Below, in pieces: positions 5,779 to 9,130 of a stretch of DNA of 9,130 bases. Numbering within the stretch: position 1 is the stretch's first letter; every line of letters starts with the position of its first letter. The stretch covers positions 1 to 9,130 of the forward strand of contig JALOMS010000150.1 of NCBI GenBank assembly GCA_025455345.1, in the 5' to 3' direction. The notes beneath the pieces were generated by a model, which searched no databases, was not told where the DNA came from, and saw nothing but the letters and a program-made list of their open reading frames with translations. The translations under genes were made by a program, and so were the position numbers. The stretch is from Thermoflexibacter sp. (lineage in GTDB: Bacteria > Bacteroidota > Bacteroidia > Cytophagales > Thermoflexibacteraceae).

Positions 5779-6645
5779 TTAAAATGAGATAAAGTCTTCA
5801 GGATTGATAGGGCTACCATTGTACCAGAGTTCCAGATGAAGGTGAGGTCCATCTGTTAGTTCGCCTGAGTCGCCTATAATTGCAATAATATCACCTGCTT
5901 TGACATAATCTCCGACCTTTTTCAACAAAACAGAATTGTGTTTGTAAAAGGAAATTAATTGATTTTTATGTTGGATACCTATCACATAACCAGAGTCTTG
6001 TGTCCACGAAGAGATAATCACCGAGCCATCTGCTATGGTCTTGATAGGTTCGTTTTTCTTAGCTACAATATCTACCGCATAGTGCTTGGTTTTGGTGTCA
6101 AACTTACGCGTAAGTACACCTATCACAGGAGTAAAGAAGAACATATTTTGCAAGTCTTCTTTTGCATATTTGACAGTAGTAGCATCATAAGATTCGAATT
6201 GTTTGCGAAAAGAAGAATCTATTTTATTGATATTACTCAACTTGTTTACATCATACGCACTATTTTCCTTTGGCTTGCCTTCTTCTTTTACCTCAATAGG
6301 TTTGCCTTCTCCCCCTGCCAATAACTGTTTGAAACTCAGAATAAAACGGTCTTTTTGTTCTACCTCCGTAGAGAGAGAATCCACTTTCATCATCATTTCT
6401 ATCAACAATTTATTCTCCGAAGTAGGAGATAGCCGACTGTATCCTTTGTAAAAAAATCTTGCTACAAAAAAACTCAATATGAAACATATACAAAAAATAC
6501 CAAACCCAATCACAATCAATTTAGCATAGTTAAACCCCATACTTACCTTGATAGCTAAGTTTTCTTCTTCGCGCACAATCAGCAAGAAACGGTGCGTCAG
6601 CCAATTAGATAATGTTTTTTTCTGCAAAACTTTTTTTTGCAACAA
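5779..6645 (-). CDS. Membrane-anchored M23 (LytM) peptidoglycan endopeptidase
   Basis: This is a 288-residue protein from the TTG at 6645. A cytoplasmic stretch of about 40 residues (NWLTHRFLLIVREEENLAIK) leads to one membrane segment at about 41-65, then a probably coiled-coil region (75-110), a polar linker, and a C-terminal M23 domain (about 168-288). All zinc and catalytic residues are visible: H188 and D192 in HYAVD, H236 in YKHN, and H268/H270 in GPHLHLE. It should therefore cut peptide cross-links in the periplasm. No ATG precedes the conserved N-terminal stretch, so the start is probably one of the TTG codons at 6645, 6642 or 6627; the ATG at 6540 would lose the conserved cytoplasmic part. 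It begins 66 bases after the dipeptidase stop and precedes the bactofilin gene, its likely partner. Confidence 0.9.
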   Translation of the reverse strand: MLQKKVLQKKTLSNWLTHRFLLIVREEENLAIKVSMGFNYAKLIVIGFGIFCICFILSFFVARFFYKGYSRLSPTSENKLLIEMMMKVDSLSTEVEQKDRFILSFKQLLAGGEGKPIEVKEEGKPKENSAYDVNKLSNINKIDSSFRKQFESYDATTVKYAKEDLQNMFFFTPVIGVLTRKFDTKTKHYAVDIVAKKNEPIKTIADGSVIISSWTQDSGYVIGIQHKNQLISFYKHNSVLLKKVGDYVKAGDIIAIIGDSGELTDGPHLHLELWYNGSPINPEDFISF

Positions 6646-6711
6646 AATTAATAAATTTTTTGAGAAAGTAATAAGAATATAGAGGTTTTCGCACCAAATT
6701 TTGATTATCAG

Positions 6712-8250
6712 CTACTTTATCAGCATCATTGCCGCTACTGTTTCTATCCCATTCCAAAGATTTTTTATCCTAATGTTTTCATTTTCGGCGTGTTGATTAT
6801 TGTCATGATTAGCAATTCCCACAGTAATTGTAGGAGTATTCAAGTGCTTCTCGAATAGGTACAAGGGCAAACTTCCTCCAGAACTTGGCAATAGCACAAT
6901 AGGCTCTTGGGACGTAGATTGGACTGCTCTAACAACTAACTGAGCAATGGGCAAATCCATAGGTGTACGTTGGGCATTATAACCATCTTTCGCATTGATT
7001 TTTGCGATAAGCGGGTATTTGAGCCGCTCCTCTTCTGTGGGGTCTTCGGTTATAACATGATAGCCTTGTTTGCGAATATGGTTGGCTACTTTCTCGACTT
7101 GCTTTCTATGGTCATTGCCTTTGACCAATCGTAAATCTAAAACAGCAGTAGCCGTCGTAGGAATCACATTGGCAGCCATAGCTCCTACATTGGCACTTTG
7201 CATTCCGTTGATATTCAAAGAAGGGAGGCTGATGGCTTCTACCAAAGACTTTCCACCGCCTTCTGGCTGAGCAAAACCCAATTCCAAACGCATCTGCTCG
7301 TCCGCAGGAGGGATTTGGGCAAGTGCTTGTTTTTCTGAATCCGTCAAAGGTGTAACATCATCATAAAATCCATCAATCAATACCTTGCCTGTTTCATCTT
7401 TCATAGAAGCCAACAAACGAGCCAATTGCATAGCGGGATTAGGTGCCCAATTGCCATAATGACCACTATGCAAAGGGCGTTTTGAAGCAAAAATTTTAAT
7501 GGACATATTGACATCTCCTCTGACTCCAAAAACGACCTGCTTACGCCCAGATTGATGCACGGGACCATCTAAGATAATCCACAAATCTGATTGTAATAAG
7601 TGCTTGTGCTTTTCCAAAACTCTACCTAAGTGAGGTGAGCCAGCTTCTTCCTCTCCTTCAAAGAAAAACTTGATATTGGAGGTAAGTTTGATTTTACTTT
7701 GGACAAGTGCTTGATAAGCATTTAGTATCGCAAAAACTCCACCTTTATCATCGGAGGTAGAGCGAGCATAAATGCGCCATTCGGGGTCTATTGCTTGTTC
7801 TGCATCTGGTGTTTCTATGATTTTGCCATCTTTCTCAAGGGATTTGTCCATAAATACAGGCTTAAAAGGAACTAATCCTTGCGCCCATTGGAGGGGATTG
7901 ACGGGCTGTCCGTCATAGTGAGCATAAAAAATAATGGTACGCTTTGCATTAGGCACTATCACTTCCCCATAAATAGCTGGGGGAGCAAAAGTAGGCGTAT
8001 TGCCCGCACCTAACAATTGCACGTTGCTTATTCCACGATTTTTCATCATATCCATGATGAAAGTAGCATTTTTATAAATATTGGCACTATCAGTGGCTAT
8101 ATTAGGAATAGCTAACAATTCCAAATATTCGCTTAATAGGCGATGCTCGTTAGCTTTGCGATAATTGCGTACTTTTTCTATTATATCTTGGGCAGATGCC
8201 TGAGTATAAAGCAAAAAACAAAAAGTAAAATACAGTAAAGTTTTCTTCAT
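6712..8250 (-). CDS. Exported M20-family metallodipeptidase
   Basis: This 512-residue protein has a signal peptide (residues 1-20, ending in QASA-Q), so it works in the periplasm or outside the cell. It belongs to the di-zinc M20 peptidases, on the carnosinase/PepV-like side rather than DapE or ArgE. Metal and catalytic residues expected from the family are all visible: H111 in YAHYDGQP, bridging D167 in SDDKGG, general base E201 and ligand E202 in EGEEEAGS, D228 in ILDGP, and H487 in NQHAENE. HSGHYGNWAPNPA (261-273) starts the lid or dimerisation domain, and SSGGSLP (456-462) is a further conserved substrate-side loop. It probably breaks down dipeptides for nutrition or recycling. It starts with ATG at 8250, diverges from rtcB, and is first in the minus-strand series leading to the M23 gene. 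Confidence 0.92.
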   Translation of the reverse strand: MKKTLLYFTFCFLLYTQASAQDIIEKVRNYRKANEHRLLSEYLELLAIPNIATDSANIYKNATFIMDMMKNRGISNVQLLGAGNTPTFAPPAIYGEVIVPNAKRTIIFYAHYDGQPVNPLQWAQGLVPFKPVFMDKSLEKDGKIIETPDAEQAIDPEWRIYARSTSDDKGGVFAILNAYQALVQSKIKLTSNIKFFFEGEEEAGSPHLGRVLEKHKHLLQSDLWIILDGPVHQSGRKQVVFGVRGDVNMSIKIFASKRPLHSGHYGNWAPNPAMQLARLLASMKDETGKVLIDGFYDDVTPLTDSEKQALAQIPPADEQMRLELGFAQPEGGGKSLVEAISLPSLNINGMQSANVGAMAANVIPTTATAVLDLRLVKGNDHRKQVEKVANHIRKQGYHVITEDPTEEERLKYPLIAKINAKDGYNAQRTPMDLPIAQLVVRAVQSTSQEPIVLLPSSGGSLPLYLFEKHLNTPTITVGIANHDNNQHAENENIRIKNLWNGIETVAAMMLIK

Positions 8251-8339
8251 ATTGTATTGTTTTTAAGATAATTATGTGATTCTATAAAATTTAATGTCTT
8301 GTTCTAATAGGCTTTCTAAAGATGTTTATATCTAAAATA

Positions 8340-8363
8340 GAAGATTTTGTTTTACAAAACTTC
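8340..8363. other. Hairpin in the dipeptidase-rtcB divergent intergenic region
   Basis: GAAG-A-TTTTGT (8340-8350) pairs with ACAAAACTTC (8354-8363) around a TTT loop: ten pairs with one bulged A. It lies within the 249-base gap between two divergent start codons, so it is not placed to terminate either gene. It could be an operator or leader structure, or chance in AT-rich DNA. I found no convincing promoter elsewhere in this gap. Confidence 0.35.
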
Positions 8364-8499
8364 AATATGACTTCTATACAAATTTACTAAATCTTTACGC
8401 TATTGACTGGCAGAATCATTTTAGTTTAGATGAAATAGGAACTAAAAGCACAAATTTAGTGTATTTATTTTCATAAATTTTAACTAAAAAAAATATACA

Positions 8500-9126
8500 T
8501 TGTCTAAAAAACTCAATAACAACGAATTAAAGGCTATTGGCTTTTATGAGGAAGATTTATTAGAGCAAGCGGGAAAGTTTGCTAAGTCATTGATTAAAAA
8601 TAAGGTATTGGGGAAGGAAGATATTTTAGAAAAATATAGGGCTTTGCTTGCTCGCCCTGATGATTTCCTGAATGACGAAACATTTGGAGAAATTGCGCTG
8701 TTGGTCAAAGACTTACAACCTATCTCCTCCGAAGAGGAACTAAAAGCAAAAACCTTCGAACTCAAAAAAGAAGTACCCAACTATCAAATTTATGGATTAG
8801 AAAATATTGAGAAGGAAGCTGTGCGCCAAATGGACGTAGCAATGCGCTTACCTATCACCGTAGCTGGTGCGCTTATGCCTGATGCTCATGTGGGTTATGG
8901 TTTGCCGATTGGTGGGGTTTTGGCTACTACCTCCAACGTAGTCATTCCTTATGCGGTAGGAGTGGATATTGCTTGTCGTATGTGCTTGTCTATTTTTGAA
9001 ATGGATAGTCATTTTTTAGAACAAAAAGACAAAATGTTGAAAAACTATCTCATAGAAAATACACTTTTTGGCATTGATGGAAAATTCCCCAAACCAATGC
9101 CTGATGTGGTATTTGACAAAGCATAA
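8500..9126 (+). CDS. rtcB: RtcB-type RNA ligase, N-terminal part ended by an in-frame stop
   Basis: RtcB joins 2',3'-cyclic-phosphate or 3'-phosphate RNA ends to 5'-OH ends using GTP and Mn2+, in tRNA and other RNA repair. The 208 residues seen match the first part of the roughly 470-residue Bacteroidetes-type RtcB: MSKKLNNNELKAIGF at the start, then AGALMPDAHVGYGLPIGGVLA (122-142, conserved GALMPDxHxGYGLPIGG) and GVDIACRMC (154-162). The last supplies the first two metal ligands, D156 and C159. Later essential parts are absent: the histidine ligands, the GSGNH motif and the histidine that takes GMP. Translation stops at TAA 9124-9126, straight after KPMPDVVFDKA, in the middle of a conserved stretch. 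The start is TTG at 8500; no nearby ATG exists and the N-terminus fits the family. As shown it cannot encode an active ligase; a mutation, sequencing error or recoding are the options. Confidence 0.85.
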   Translation: MSKKLNNNELKAIGFYEEDLLEQAGKFAKSLIKNKVLGKEDILEKYRALLARPDDFLNDETFGEIALLVKDLQPISSEEELKAKTFELKKEVPNYQIYGLENIEKEAVRQMDVAMRLPITVAGALMPDAHVGYGLPIGGVLATTSNVVIPYAVGVDIACRMCLSIFEMDSHFLEQKDKMLKNYLIENTLFGIDGKFPKPMPDVVFDKA

Positions 9127-9130
9127 TGGA

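Overview
This window is AT-rich chromosomal DNA that looks like Bacteroidota, probably a Cytophagales-type bacterium. The evidence is the gene families (a PhoD-like phosphatase, an M23 peptidase beside a bactofilin and AtpZ, a secreted M20 dipeptidase and an RtcB of the Bacteroidetes type), the lack of clear Shine-Dalgarno sequences, and two promoter candidates that fit the Bacteroidetes -33/-7 pattern (TTTG, about 19 bases, TAnnTTTG).

Layout. Bases 1-540 hold no gene. They carry a degenerate array with a period of about 245 bases, rich in short palindromes built on GTCCC-n-GGGAC; it probably continues beyond the left edge. Next is an exported PhoD-like phosphatase/phosphodiesterase on the minus strand (564-1919). 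Divergent from it are a small SAM-dependent methyltransferase (2035-2691) and a GNAT acetyltransferase-nitrilase fusion (2784-4346), the latter with its own promoter candidate. A strong 12-bp-stem hairpin at 4348-4385 separates this pair from a convergent minus-strand cluster.

The minus-strand cluster reads, in transcription order: M20 dipeptidase (8250-6712), M23 envelope peptidase (6645-5779), bactofilin (5684-5244), AtpZ (about 5272-5048) and a membrane-anchored charged protein of unknown function (4974-4399). The M23 peptidase and bactofilin suggest a cell-wall shaping module, since such pairs set cell shape in other bacteria. AtpZ usually leads an ATP synthase operon, but no atp structural genes follow here. 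Divergent from the dipeptidase, an RtcB-type RNA ligase starts at 8500 and meets an in-frame TAA at 9124, less than halfway through the expected protein.

I see no complete mobile element, CRISPR array, tRNA or rRNA, and no defence or biosynthetic system that I can defend as new. The best leads are the palindromic array with compensatory stem changes, the interrupted rtcB, and the bactofilin-AtpZ cassette separated from the ATP synthase genes. Three genes (M23 peptidase, atpZ, rtcB) seem to lack an ATG and probably start with TTG.
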